NCBI GenBank assembly: GCA_900315345.1
Contig: OMYP01000021.1
Span: forward strand, 1 to 47,715
Direction of reading: 5' to 3'
Source: an uncultured Selenomonadales bacterium
GTDB taxonomy: Bacteria; Bacillota; Negativicutes; Acidaminococcales; Acidaminococcaceae
DNA: 47,715 bases
Made by a program: the position numbers and the translations under genes. The notes under the pieces were generated by a model that was not told the DNA's origin, searched no databases, and saw only the letters and a program-made list of their open reading frames with translations. Shown here piece by piece: positions 8,316 through 16,271 of this stretch (position 1 is its first letter; the number at the start of each line of letters is the position of its first letter).

Positions 8316-8344
8316 TTCACAAAAGCCCCGGTTTTTGATATAAT
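8316..8344 (+). promoter_or_regulatory. Promoter upstream of the thioesterase gene
   Basis: TTCACA (8316-8321) and TATAAT (8339-8344) are 17 bases apart, about 30 bases before the start codon. This makes the following run of genes a separate transcription unit from trmO. Confidence 0.65.
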
Positions 8345-8373
8345 ATTATGTAAATTTTTATTTGGAGGCTTTT

Positions 8374-8790
8374 ATGATTGCGATTCGTGACAGGGTTCGT
8401 TTTGAAGAAACGGATCTGATGGCCGTGGTCTACCATTCCCGTTACCTGCCCTGGATGGAAATGGGACGGGTCGCCTGGCTGCGTGCCTGCGGTGTGGACC
8501 TGAACCGGATGATGGACGAAGGTATTTTATTTCCGATTCGGGAAATCAATGTAAAATATAAACATTCAGCCCGCTTTGATGACGAGTATGAAGTGCAGAC
8601 AACGATGCAGGAATTCAACCGGGCGAAGATGATTTTTTCATATAAGGTTGTCAATGTTAAAGATGGAAAGGTTTTTGTGGAAGGAACTACCGTTAACGTG
8701 TTCACGGATAAAAACGGTAAAATCCTTCGCCTTCCGGCAGCGTGGTTTGAGAAGATCAATGCTGCGTATCAGGAAGAAAAACAGATATAG
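8374..8790 (+). CDS. Acyl-CoA thioesterase, YbgC/4-hydroxybenzoyl-CoA type
   Basis: A 138-residue single hotdog-fold protein. The catalytic loop ETDLMAVVYHSRYLPWMEMGR contains the conserved Asp (about residue 13) and the Tyr-His-x-Arg/Tyr pattern of the YbgC/FcbC family, which hydrolyses short-chain or aromatic acyl-CoA thioesters in the cytoplasm. The start is the ATG at 8374 behind GGAGG (8364-8368). A TTG at 8362 would precede the ribosome-binding site and is rejected. There is no tol-pal gene nearby, so the classic YbgC context is absent. It heads a gene run reaching at least the phosphoesterase at 11203. Confidence 0.9.
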   Translation: MIAIRDRVRFEETDLMAVVYHSRYLPWMEMGRVAWLRACGVDLNRMMDEGILFPIREINVKYKHSARFDDEYEVQTTMQEFNRAKMIFSYKVVNVKDGKVFVEGTTVNVFTDKNGKILRLPAAWFEKINAAYQEEKQI

Positions 8791-8802
8791 AGGTGTGTAT
8801 TG

Positions 8803-9444
8803 ATGGAGTATGAAATTATACCGGTTCCGACGCGGATACTCACGTCCCGGGATAATATTGTGGAAGCAATTAAAGAATACGGCAAAGGGAAATACGGTCC
8901 AAACGATGTGATCTGCGCTGCGGAAAGCGTAGTAGCCATCACCCAGGGCATGGCTATGCGCTGTGAGGAATTCAAACCGGGCTTACTGGCAAAAATCCTT
9001 TGTCATTTCTTTCCGTCCTACGGCAGTATCAGCGGATGGTACTGCATGCAGGCGCTGATCGATACGGAAAGCAACGGGAAAGTGCTGTGGGCCTTTATCG
9101 TTGGCGCAGTGACCAAGCTGTTAGGGAAAAAAGGCGTATTCTACCAGATGGCAGGCTATCAGGCGCGCCTGATTGACGATGTTACCGGGACTATGCCGCC
9201 CTACGACAAGCACATTGTGTACGGACCCAAGGAGCCTTTCAAAGTCGTAAAGGAAATGAAAGAGGCCTGTGGTGTATACGGCGCCGTCATTGCAGACGTC
9301 AACGATCTGAAACGGGCCGCCATTATCGGCTGGACGGACGGGGTTGATCCTGACAAAGTTTCGAAGATTCTGATCGATAATCCTTTTGGCAATGCAAGCC
9401 AGAAGACGCCGATCTGCATCATTAAAAATTATCATAAAGGGTGA
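8803..9444 (+). CDS. CofE-like (F420-0:gamma-glutamyl ligase fold) protein of unknown substrate
   Basis: A 213-residue protein that resembles the gamma-glutamyl ligase domain of coenzyme F420 biosynthesis: PVPTRILTSRDNIVEAI, DVICAAESVVAITQG, GYQARLIDDVTGTMPPY, and a late GAVIADVNDLKRAAIIG with a closing DNPFGNASQKTP. Stand-alone relatives of this domain are common in Firmicutes that do not make F420, and their substrate is not established. No other F420 gene is in the window. The ATG at 8803 is 12 bases past the thioesterase stop, with AGGTGTG as ribosome-binding site. It is probably co-transcribed with its neighbours. Confidence 0.7.
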   Translation: MEYEIIPVPTRILTSRDNIVEAIKEYGKGKYGPNDVICAAESVVAITQGMAMRCEEFKPGLLAKILCHFFPSYGSISGWYCMQALIDTESNGKVLWAFIVGAVTKLLGKKGVFYQMAGYQARLIDDVTGTMPPYDKHIVYGPKEPFKVVKEMKEACGVYGAVIADVNDLKRAAIIGWTDGVDPDKVSKILIDNPFGNASQKTPICIIKNYHKG

Positions 9445-9459
9445 CAGGGGGACTGGAGT

Positions 9460-9990
9460 ATGATTATTATTGGAGCGATACTGGTACTGGCTGTACTGGT
9501 CATACTGTTTACCCTGCGCCTGATATCCAATCATGCGGCTGCGGATAAAGAACTGGTATTTTTCAAGGAAAAAAGAACCCGGGCGAAGCTGGTTTCAACA
9601 TCGGCAGAAAAAATCGTGTTCAGCATTGATGTGCCCTATGCGAACCAGGGTGGTAACGAAGCTATTTTTCTGGATGCTTTTGTGCGGATCTACCTGCCGG
9701 ACGAGCAGTACAACGGCGTTTTGCTGCGAGGCCGGGTAAACCATCCGAAGGCGCCCCGCACAGATGATTACTTTGAGGCGAGGCTGGTGCCTCCCCATGA
9801 AGAGGATCATCTGACGATCACCTTTGAAGCGACGCCCCGTAACGGAAAAAAGACAGCGAAGGAAGCTCTTCTGGGAATGCCTGACGTAGAAGTGGCTATG
9901 TACGTAGAGCGCCGGGGACGTATGGCGTTGTTCCACAATAAAGAAAATATTCTGCTGACAAAAGAAGAATTGCAGGACCTGGTTAAATAA
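9460..9990 (+). CDS. Membrane-anchored protein of unknown function
   Basis: I do not recognise this 176-residue protein. Residues 2-23 form one hydrophobic segment (MIIIGAILVLAVLVILFTL), probably an uncleaved N-terminal anchor. The remainder is a soluble, beta-rich-looking region with many charged residues and no cysteines. The start ATG at 9460 lies behind a GGGGGACTGGAG stretch. It begins 15 bases after the CofE-like gene and ends 32 bases before rdgB, so it is very likely part of the same operon. Confidence 0.7.
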   Translation: MIIIGAILVLAVLVILFTLRLISNHAAADKELVFFKEKRTRAKLVSTSAEKIVFSIDVPYANQGGNEAIFLDAFVRIYLPDEQYNGVLLRGRVNHPKAPRTDDYFEARLVPPHEEDHLTITFEATPRNGKKTAKEALLGMPDVEVAMYVERRGRMALFHNKENILLTKEELQDLVK

Positions 9991-10022
9991 ACTCTGCTTT
10001 TCCTGACTACAGGGAGGATTAC

Positions 10023-10613
10023 ATGGAAACACTGGTAATAGCTACATCCAACTTAGGGAAGCTGGATGAGTTTAAAGAAATGTTTAAGGATTTGCCTGTC
10101 ACACTGAAGTGCCTGGCAGATTATCCGCAGATGGTTCCGCCTAATGAAAACGGCAGGACTTTTGCGGCAAACGCGAAAATCAAAGCTACGTACTATGCGA
10201 GAAACCTGAAGGAATATTGCCTGGCTGATGACAGCGGGCTGGAAGTCAAAGCCCTGGACGGGGCTCCCGGCGTTCGCAGCGCCCGGTTCGCAGGGGAGGA
10301 AGCTACCGATAAGGAAAACAACGATCTGCTTCTCCAGCAGATGAAATTCCAGATCACCCGTACCTGCCGTTTCCGGTGCGCCCTGGCAGTAGCCAATCCC
10401 AACGGGAAAATCGTAGGTGAGGCAGATGGCAGCTGCGAAGGCATGCTGCTGCACGAACCTTTGGGCGACAACGGTTTCGGTTACGATCCGCTGTTCTGGT
10501 CCACAGAGCTTCACAAAGGATTAGGCGAGGCTACGGCCGATGAAAAAAATAAGATCAGCCATCGGGGAAAAGCGGTGAAAAAACTGATCTCCAACTGGAA
10601 AAAGATTAAATAA
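10023..10613 (+). CDS. rdgB: dITP/XTP pyrophosphatase (HAM1/RdgB)
   Basis: A 196-residue house-cleaning nucleotide pyrophosphatase that removes XTP, ITP and dITP from the pool. The N-terminal IATSNLGKLDEFKEM, the central ADDSGLEVKALDGAPGVRSARF with its metal-binding Asp pair, and the GDNGFGYDPLFW loop are all diagnostic of the HAM1 family. Length is normal. The start ATG at 10023 has GGGAGGATT in front. The next gene is a YfcE/MJ0936-type phosphoesterase, a frequent neighbour of rdgB in Firmicutes. Confidence 0.96.
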   Translation: METLVIATSNLGKLDEFKEMFKDLPVTLKCLADYPQMVPPNENGRTFAANAKIKATYYARNLKEYCLADDSGLEVKALDGAPGVRSARFAGEEATDKENNDLLLQQMKFQITRTCRFRCALAVANPNGKIVGEADGSCEGMLLHEPLGDNGFGYDPLFWSTELHKGLGEATADEKNKISHRGKAVKKLISNWKKIK

Positions 10614-10714
10614 AAGAATAAATAAGCGTACGTCGTGATGCCTGCACAGTTTTGTGTTTTTGTATCAGTTGCGGCGTCGCTTCGGTAACCCAAAGGAATC
10701 GAGAACACAAAAAC

Positions 10715-11203
10715 ATGAAAATAGGAATACTCAGCGATACACACGGAAGTTTGGCGGCAATACGTAAGGTTCTGGCATCTGCACCGCCGGTGGAATGCTG
10801 GATCCACTGCGGAGATTTTGCTTCCGACGCCAATGCGATGCACAACATTACAGGACAGGAGGTATATACTGTCTGCGGCAACTGTGACGCTATGCGGGGG
10901 CCTGTAGAGGCAAAGCCGGACTGCTATTTGCGGCTGGAAGGCTTTAAGGTATGGATCACCCACGGCCACCTGTATATGAATGAAACGAGGCAAATAGCAG
11001 AACTGGCCCATTGGGGGCAGGAACTGGAACAGGACATTGTCATCTTCGGACATACCCATGTTCCCGTGTTTACCCAGATGAGCGGGATCTGGCTGTTAAA
11101 CCCGGGCAGTCCGTCCCGGCCGAGAGAAGGAAGCCGGGCAGGATTTGTCATCCTGACATTAAATCAAGGGCAGATGCCTGCGGTGGAATTTTTGGAAGTA
11201 TAA
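10715..11203 (+). CDS. YfcE/MJ0936-type metallophosphoesterase
   Basis: A 162-residue calcineurin-like phosphodiesterase. Metal ligands are visible in order: LSDTHG (residues 6-11), HCGDFASD, GNCD, THGH and GHTHVP. This is the full two-metal set for this small family, whose members cleave phosphodiester model substrates; the natural substrate is uncertain. The ATG at 10715 gives the normal N-terminus MKIGILSDTHG. Its nearest ribosome-binding site candidate (AAAGGA, about 10691) is rather distant. About 100 bases separate it from rdgB and hold no gene. Confidence 0.9.
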   Translation: MKIGILSDTHGSLAAIRKVLASAPPVECWIHCGDFASDANAMHNITGQEVYTVCGNCDAMRGPVEAKPDCYLRLEGFKVWITHGHLYMNETRQIAELAHWGQELEQDIVIFGHTHVPVFTQMSGIWLLNPGSPSRPREGSRAGFVILTLNQGQMPAVEFLEV

Positions 11204-11308
11204 GAGCTGGCATCTTTTACAAAAAAATGGAAAAGGTACATTGTGAAAAACATGTACAACGTTTGCCAGGCTGAAATATTTATAAAACAGATGAGGAGGG
11301 ATATCAAC

Positions 11309-12154
11309 ATGCGCGAGATCGACGTAAAAGAAGTTACACAGGCTGTGGCAGGCTGCTGTATTGATTCCTGTAACAACCTGCCGGAAGGGGTTCTGAAAAA
11401 GCTGGAAGAATTCCGCAAGACGGAGGTATCTCCCCTGGGGTGCCAGGTTTTGGATACCATTATTGAGAATGCCAAACTGGCAACCAAAAAACAGGTACCT
11501 CTCTGCCAGGATACCGGCCTGACTGTTGTTTATATCGATATCGGACAGGATGTACATTTTACCGGAGGAGACCTGTGGGAAGCTATCAATGCAGGTGTTG
11601 CAAAGGGATATACGGAAGGCTATCTGCGTAAGTCTTCTGTTGATGACCCTATCTTTCTGCGGAAAAATACCCAGGATAATACGCCGGCTATCATCCACTG
11701 CCGTATCGTACCGGGAGAAAAAGTACATATCGTCGTGTTGCCCAAAGGCTGCGGCAGCGAAAATATGTCCCAGATGCGTATGTTAAAACCGGCTGACGGG
11801 CTGGAAGGCATTATTAACTTTGTGCTGGAAGCCGTTCGCACGGCCGGACCCAATCCCTGCCCGCCGGTAACTGTAGGCGTAGGGGTAGGCGGCAATGCAG
11901 AAAAAGCCACAGAGCTGGCCAAGTTCGCTCTGGCCCGTAAAATCGGGGAACACAATGCCAATCCGGAATACGCAAAGTTGGAAGACGACCTGCTGGAGCT
12001 TGTTAACAAGACTGGCGTGGGACCTGCCGGTTTGGGCGGCAAGACCACGGCATTGGCTGTAAACGTGGAATATGCTCCGACTCATATCGGCGGTATGCCC
12101 TGCGCGGTTATTTTTAACTGTCATGCGGCACGCCGTTCCGAAGCGACTATTTGA
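11309..12154 (+). CDS. Fumarate hydratase (class I), alpha subunit
   Basis: A 281-residue protein equal to the N-terminal half of FumA and to TtdA. It is the iron-sulfur subunit of a class I hydro-lyase that interconverts fumarate and malate. Candidate cluster cysteines are Cys66 (LCQDTG), Cys148 (KGCGSENMS) and Cys184 (PNPCPP). The C-terminal GLGGKTTALAVNVEYAPTHIGGMPCAV is typical. The start ATG at 11309 follows GAGGAGGG (11293-11300). The beta subunit starts 15 bases after its stop. L-tartrate dehydratase is a possible alternative activity, since the families are close; a housekeeping fumarase is the more common case. Confidence 0.92.
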   Translation: MREIDVKEVTQAVAGCCIDSCNNLPEGVLKKLEEFRKTEVSPLGCQVLDTIIENAKLATKKQVPLCQDTGLTVVYIDIGQDVHFTGGDLWEAINAGVAKGYTEGYLRKSSVDDPIFLRKNTQDNTPAIIHCRIVPGEKVHIVVLPKGCGSENMSQMRMLKPADGLEGIINFVLEAVRTAGPNPCPPVTVGVGVGGNAEKATELAKFALARKIGEHNANPEYAKLEDDLLELVNKTGVGPAGLGGKTTALAVNVEYAPTHIGGMPCAVIFNCHAARRSEATI

Positions 12155-12169
12155 GAAGGGGGAAGCAGT

Positions 12170-12742
12170 ATGAGCGAAATTAAATATATCACCACACCGT
12201 TGACGGAAGAAACCGTAAAAAATCTCCATGCCGGTGACTTTGTCAGGATCACCGGACCTATCTATACTGCCCGTGATGCAGCCCATAAGCGTATGTATGA
12301 AGCGCTGGGCCGGGGTGAAGCACTGCCTTTTGATGTGCATGGCAATGTGATTTATTATGTAGGTCCCACTCCTGCAAAACCCGGTGAAGTGGTTGGCAGC
12401 GCCGGCCCTACCACCAGCGGCCGTATGGACAAATACACCCCTACCATGATTGAGCAGGGGATGAAGGGCATGATTGGCAAAGGGTTCCGCAATGATGAAG
12501 TAGTGGAAGCCTGCAAGAAACACCATGCGGTTTACTTTATTGCCATTGGCGGTACGGCGGCAGTCATCTCCCAGTCCATCCGCAGTGAAGAAATGGTAGC
12601 GTACGAAGATCTTGGACCGGAAGCCATCCGCCATTATGAAGTGGTAGATTTCCCGGCTATCGTGGGCATCGATATTGAAGGAAACGATGTGTACAAGCAG
12701 GAAATCGCGAAATACGCGGAACTGTTAAATAAAAAGCAGTAA
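12170..12742 (+). CDS. Fumarate hydratase (class I), beta subunit
   Basis: A 190-residue protein matching the C-terminal domain of class I fumarases (FumA C-terminus/TtdB). GDFVRITGPIYTARDAAHKR, the substrate-binding GPTTSGRMDKYTP and FIAIGGTAA are visible. It pairs with the alpha subunit just upstream to give an oxygen-sensitive fumarase, which fits an anaerobe making or consuming dicarboxylates. It has the ribosome-binding site AAGGGGGAAG, and the genes are spaced for coupled translation. Confidence 0.93.
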   Translation: MSEIKYITTPLTEETVKNLHAGDFVRITGPIYTARDAAHKRMYEALGRGEALPFDVHGNVIYYVGPTPAKPGEVVGSAGPTTSGRMDKYTPTMIEQGMKGMIGKGFRNDEVVEACKKHHAVYFIAIGGTAAVISQSIRSEEMVAYEDLGPEAIRHYEVVDFPAIVGIDIEGNDVYKQEIAKYAELLNKKQ

Positions 12743-12765
12743 CGGCCGTTGTGGAGGTGTTCTGC

Positions 12766-13476
12766 TTGCATCAGGCAGAAAAATATATAAAACAAATTGT
12801 AGAAGAAATCGGAAAACCTTCCTACATGCAGGAATTCCTGAAACAGGGGAAGGATAAAAAAGCGGTGTCGGATGTGGCAGAGAAGCTGCAACAGTTTTCG
12901 GATAACATGTCGCTGATGCAGCCCATCGCCATCAAGGGCTTTATGGTTCCGTCCGGTTCTCTGATGCTGTACCATTATCTGAAAGAAGAACTGGATGTAA
13001 TCGAAACGATGTTACAGCAGAAACCTGAAGAGGACGCAGTGCCGAAGACGGAAAAGCGCCAGACCGGCAAGAAAAGTTTGCGTGCTAAACCGATAACAGA
13101 TGACATACCCACGGAGCAGAAAGAGGAAATGCAGAAACGGGTAGGGATCGTAAAGCACAGGCTGACAGAGATGACCGAATCCCTTTTGCCCCAGCATATC
13201 GCGGACCAGATTGAACAGCGTACCGACGAAGCAGCGGCCCAGACTGCCTTTCAGGAGCATGGCTATCTGCCTCTTTACGTGGACGAAAAGACCATGGGCA
13301 TCGTTTACAATACACTGACCATGCAGCTTTTGCTGGACCGGTTCAATCTGATCTTTGAAGGGGTCTTCACTCCAATGGACCAGCAAACCGTACAGGCAGT
13401 TCTGACCAACGTGCTGGCGCCCTATTGGAAAGAGCACGGGCAGAGTATTTTATTTTCTATGGAAACGCAAAAATAA
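12766..13476 (+). CDS. Protein of unknown function following fumarase
   Basis: I do not recognise this 236-residue protein. It has no signal peptide or membrane segment. It is mostly helical in appearance, with a Lys/Arg/Gln-rich central stretch (about residues 85-125) that may be disordered, separating an N-terminal helical part from a C-terminal part (HGYLPLYVDEKTMGIVYN onward). The start is read as TTG at 12766, because GGAGGTG (12753-12759) lies 6 bases before it. It begins 23 bases after the fumarase beta gene and is probably co-transcribed with it. No cysteine motif suggests iron-sulfur handling. Confidence 0.65.
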   Translation: MHQAEKYIKQIVEEIGKPSYMQEFLKQGKDKKAVSDVAEKLQQFSDNMSLMQPIAIKGFMVPSGSLMLYHYLKEELDVIETMLQQKPEEDAVPKTEKRQTGKKSLRAKPITDDIPTEQKEEMQKRVGIVKHRLTEMTESLLPQHIADQIEQRTDEAAAQTAFQEHGYLPLYVDEKTMGIVYNTLTMQLLLDRFNLIFEGVFTPMDQQTVQAVLTNVLAPYWKEHGQSILFSMETQK

Positions 13477-13522
13477 ATGTCATACGGGTTAGTCCGTCCG
13501 GGCTGACCTGTTTCATCGCAAC

Positions 13523-13590
13523 AAAAAACCACAGCAGAGTTACGCATCGATTAAAGCTGATGCCGGACTGCTGTGGTTTTTTATTGTTTA
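13523..13590. terminator. Bidirectional terminator between convergent genes
   Basis: AAAAAACCACAGCAG (13523-13537) and CTGCTGTGGTTTTTT (13568-13582) form a 15-bp perfect stem with A and T tracts on opposite sides. It can end transcription from the fumarase side and from the minus-strand ATP-grasp gene. Confidence 0.9.
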
Positions 13591-13680
13591 AAATATATTG
13601 TAGAAGCTCTATTTACAAAATGGTTTCAAACCTTCAACAAAAGAGGTGCAGTTTCCTGCAGAATGCCTGTCAGGGTATCC

Positions 13681-14949
13681 TTAATCTGCCTGGTGACATT
13701 CTTCCTGATCGTAGGCGCCTTCGTAATCAATGGCGTCCTCAGGGGAAGCTGCCTTTACTGCTTCTTCTTTTGCCCCTACATAGGCTATGAATTCATCCAT
13801 GGCCTCACGGTCGGGGAGCAGGGCGGTGTACATCTGGTTGCCCATGGCGCCGGAAAGGATATCGGGCATGCGCTCGCACATTTTGATACGGTCGCCGTAT
13901 TTTGCCAGAATATCTTCTTTGCTGTGAATGTAGGTGAAGCGGTCACGCTGACCGAAGAAAACGCAGTACTGCTGGTCCGGGCTCTCCGGCAGGCGCCGTT
14001 CATCATGGCAGATCATATCGGCCCAGAGCTGGTACACATCAGTAGAATGGGCAAAGTCCATCATGTCCGGCATGTAGCCGCCGCCAGGACGCATATTTAC
14101 TTCCAGTCCCACAAATTCGCCTGTCTTGCCCAGGCCTTTTTTATCTTTTGTCAGTTTGAAAAATTCCATATGGACGAACCGGCTCTTTACGCCGAAGGAT
14201 TTTACCGTGGCCCGGCCACGCTCCTGCAGTTGCGGCTCCACGGAAGGCGGAACATAGAAGCACAGCTCCGTCTGGTTGTTCACAATGTCCATGATAGGCG
14301 GGGAGATGCTCATGGATTCAAACAGCACATTGCTTTGGGAATCCACAATGGCATCGTAGGAGCAGATCAGGCCGGGGACATATTCTTCCATTACATAGGA
14401 GTCTTCCGGCTTTTCATTAAAGAAGCTTTCCATATCGCCGTCGTTTTCCAGACGCCAGGTAGCTACTGCGCCTACGCCGTATTCCGGTTTCACGATGACC
14501 GGGTAGCCCACCTTTTTAATGAACCTGGCAGCCGCTTCGATCGTTGTGACCGGAACCTGCCGGGCCGTGGGCACTTTGGCCTTTGCATAGTAAGGCTTCA
14601 TGGCGGATTTGCTCCGGTAGGCTTCAATTTCATCCACGTCCGGGCCGGACAGGATGTTGAAATCCGTCCGCAGCATGGCGTCGTGTTCCAGCCAGTATTC
14701 GTTGTTTGATTCCAGCCAGTGGATCTTTCCGTATTTAAAACTGAAAAAAGCTACAGCCCGGAACATCTGGTCGTAGTCTTCCATGGAATCTACCTTATAA
14801 TATTCCGTAAGGCAGTTCTTCAGGGCGGCATCCAGCTGGTCGTAGGGCGTATCGCCAATACCCAGCACGTTAGCTCCGTTCTTTTTCAGGCGGTCGCAAA
14901 AATTCCAATAGGTTCTGGGGAACTGGGGCGAAATAAAAATAAAATTCAT
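13681..14949 (-). CDS. ATP-grasp domain protein (carboxylate-amine ligase type)
   Basis: A 422-residue soluble protein with an ATP-grasp fold. Visible parts are the ATP-binding Lys in GYPVIVKPEYGVGA, the EEYVPG adenine/ribose segment, and the metal-binding GLEVNMRPGGGYMPDM near residue 300. The N-terminal MNFIFISPQFPRTYWNFCDRL resembles pre-ATP-grasp domains of the L-amino-acid ligase and carbamoyl-phosphate groups. The substrate is unknown. ATG at 14949 is chosen because GAAGGA precedes it; an upstream in-frame start lacks support. It follows the esterase gene on the same strand by 124 bases. Confidence 0.8.
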   Translation of the reverse strand: MNFIFISPQFPRTYWNFCDRLKKNGANVLGIGDTPYDQLDAALKNCLTEYYKVDSMEDYDQMFRAVAFFSFKYGKIHWLESNNEYWLEHDAMLRTDFNILSGPDVDEIEAYRSKSAMKPYYAKAKVPTARQVPVTTIEAAARFIKKVGYPVIVKPEYGVGAVATWRLENDGDMESFFNEKPEDSYVMEEYVPGLICSYDAIVDSQSNVLFESMSISPPIMDIVNNQTELCFYVPPSVEPQLQERGRATVKSFGVKSRFVHMEFFKLTKDKKGLGKTGEFVGLEVNMRPGGGYMPDMMDFAHSTDVYQLWADMICHDERRLPESPDQQYCVFFGQRDRFTYIHSKEDILAKYGDRIKMCERMPDILSGAMGNQMYTALLPDREAMDEFIAYVGAKEEAVKAASPEDAIDYEGAYDQEECHQAD

Positions 14950-15073
14950 AGTATCAGTCCTTCCCGGCATAATTCGTCATTTTTCAGGGTACTGAACATA
15001 TTAGCAGGTCTTTCCCGGCCAGGCTGAAAAATATTTTTCTCAGAATACAGTTCAGCTGTACTTCCGTAACCTT

Positions 15074-15838
15074 TTACAATCCGTGGGTCCGGCAGTGCTC
15101 CAGTACATGAGGCAGGAAATACCGGTACATCTTTTTCCACCAGGGCCAGTCGTGGTTCACATCATAGCCCCAGAAGTCGCACCAGGCGTTGATGCCTTTG
15201 GCCCGGAACGCGTCGTTTAAAATGTGAAGAGAGCGGATGCCTTCGTCCTCCCAGGCTCCCTGGCCTACGCAGAAAATGATACACCGCTGGTTGTACAGGT
15301 CTATGTACGGATGCCCTTCCGGCATGTTCGGCAAAAAGGTAGCGGGGGAATTGTCATACAGGGTGTCGTTCATCCAGGCGCCGAAGAAATAATGGGCATC
15401 GTAACAGCCGGATAAACCGATGACCCCTTCGAACAAATCGGGACGGCGCAGGAATAAAATGGCGGCGTGGGTGCCGCCCATGCTGCAGCCGGTAGTCAGC
15501 GGCCGACGGTCCGAATGGTTGTGCTCGTGGATCAGGGGCAGTACCTCGTCAATAATGTAGCGGTAGTAATTTTCCTGCCGCTCTGCCCGCAACACTTTAT
15601 CCCCGTAGTTATCGGACCAGCTTTCCCAGTCAACCGTATCTACACAGAACAGCTGCAGCTGTCCATTATCAATAAATTCGGCCAGCTCATCGATCATTCC
15701 GAAATTTTCGTAGTTATCGCACAGTGAATCCTGGGTAGGGAATACCAGCATGGGCCAGCCGGCCCCGCCGTAGATGCGAATATTCATATTGCGCCACAGA
15801 TGGTGGCTGAAATGGGTAATGTCATAACGGGATGGCAT
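15074..15838 (-). CDS. Esterase of the alpha/beta-hydrolase (esterase D/antigen 85) family
   Basis: A 254-residue hydrolase without a signal peptide, so probably cytoplasmic. The nucleophile elbow is GCSMGG (Ser about 128). The acid residue is likely in GQGAWEDEG and the His in VNHDWPWW. The N-terminal RNMNIRIYGGAGWPMLVFPT matches the S-formylglutathione-hydrolase/putative esterase family. Its substrate is unknown. The start ATG at 15838 has AAGGAG in front. It precedes the ATP-grasp gene on the same strand. The two probably share a transcript, which suggests a joint pathway (inference). Confidence 0.85.
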   Translation of the reverse strand: MPSRYDITHFSHHLWRNMNIRIYGGAGWPMLVFPTQDSLCDNYENFGMIDELAEFIDNGQLQLFCVDTVDWESWSDNYGDKVLRAERQENYYRYIIDEVLPLIHEHNHSDRRPLTTGCSMGGTHAAILFLRRPDLFEGVIGLSGCYDAHYFFGAWMNDTLYDNSPATFLPNMPEGHPYIDLYNQRCIIFCVGQGAWEDEGIRSLHILNDAFRAKGINAWCDFWGYDVNHDWPWWKKMYRYFLPHVLEHCRTHGL

Positions 15839-15896
15839 TGTTTAACACACTCCTTACGAATTGGTATGGATAAATCATTGTTCCTCTCATTTAAAT

Positions 15897-15905
15897 ATTA
15901 TACCA
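15897..15905 (-). promoter_or_regulatory. Extended -10 promoter for the esterase/ATP-grasp unit
   Basis: On the minus strand TGGTATAAT lies about 60 bases before the esterase start. This is the same extended -10 word seen before other genes in the window. Confidence 0.6.
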
Positions 15906-16031
15906 TATCTTTGCCAAATTAAAAAATGGAGCTTAGTTACTGAAATAACAGATACGTGTCAGGAAAACTTTTCCGGCTCGTGACTGTTTCTTTATGATCC
16001 GATGAAGTATGGCGCGATTTTTGCAGAAATA

Positions 16032-16060
16032 TGTACATTCGATAAATTTTGATGTATAAT
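16032..16060 (+). promoter_or_regulatory. Promoter for the site-2 protease/scpAB gene run
   Basis: TGTACA (16032-16037) and TATAAT (16055-16060) are 17 bases apart. A transcript from here would carry a leader of about 200 bases holding the structured region 16102-16204. Confidence 0.5.
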
Positions 16061-16101
16061 AAATTGGTTATGTATGCGTACCGGAATTTTCAAAATGCAC
16101 T

Positions 16102-16204
16102 GGCATAAGCAGAGAGCCGTAAGCGTTGTTTGCGTGCGATAAGCAGGGAACCGCCGCTTTAGCGGCGTGTGAATCGCTTATGCCTTCAGGCTATCGCTTA
16201 TACA
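16102..16204 (+). other. Structured leader or intergenic palindromic region
   Basis: GGCATAAGC (16102-16110) and GCTTATGCC (16176-16184) are exact inverted copies. They enclose a GC-rich hairpin, CGCCGC-TTTA-GCGGCG (16152-16167). A second GATAAGCAG and a terminal CGCTTATAC extend the AAGC/GCTT pattern. No coding frame fits. It may be a folded 5' leader, a single copy of an intergenic repeat, or an old attenuator. No T tract follows the main hairpin, so it is not a simple terminator. The rest of 15839-16271 shows only the two promoters. Confidence 0.5.
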
Positions 16205-16271
16205 GAGTAAACGTGCAGATGAATGAACCGGCGGTTCCTTAAAATGTTACAGATAAACGGAGGGTACTTCC

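Noticed and set aside
10640..10714. A terminator between rdgB and the phosphoesterase gene
   Set aside because: Only a short GTTTTTGT/ACAAAAAC match is seen, with weak pairing and no T tract; it would not end transcription.
13573..14709. A 378-codon plus-strand frame opposite the ATP-grasp gene
   Set aside because: It is antisense to the conserved ATP-grasp protein, spans the terminator, and lacks recognisable domains.
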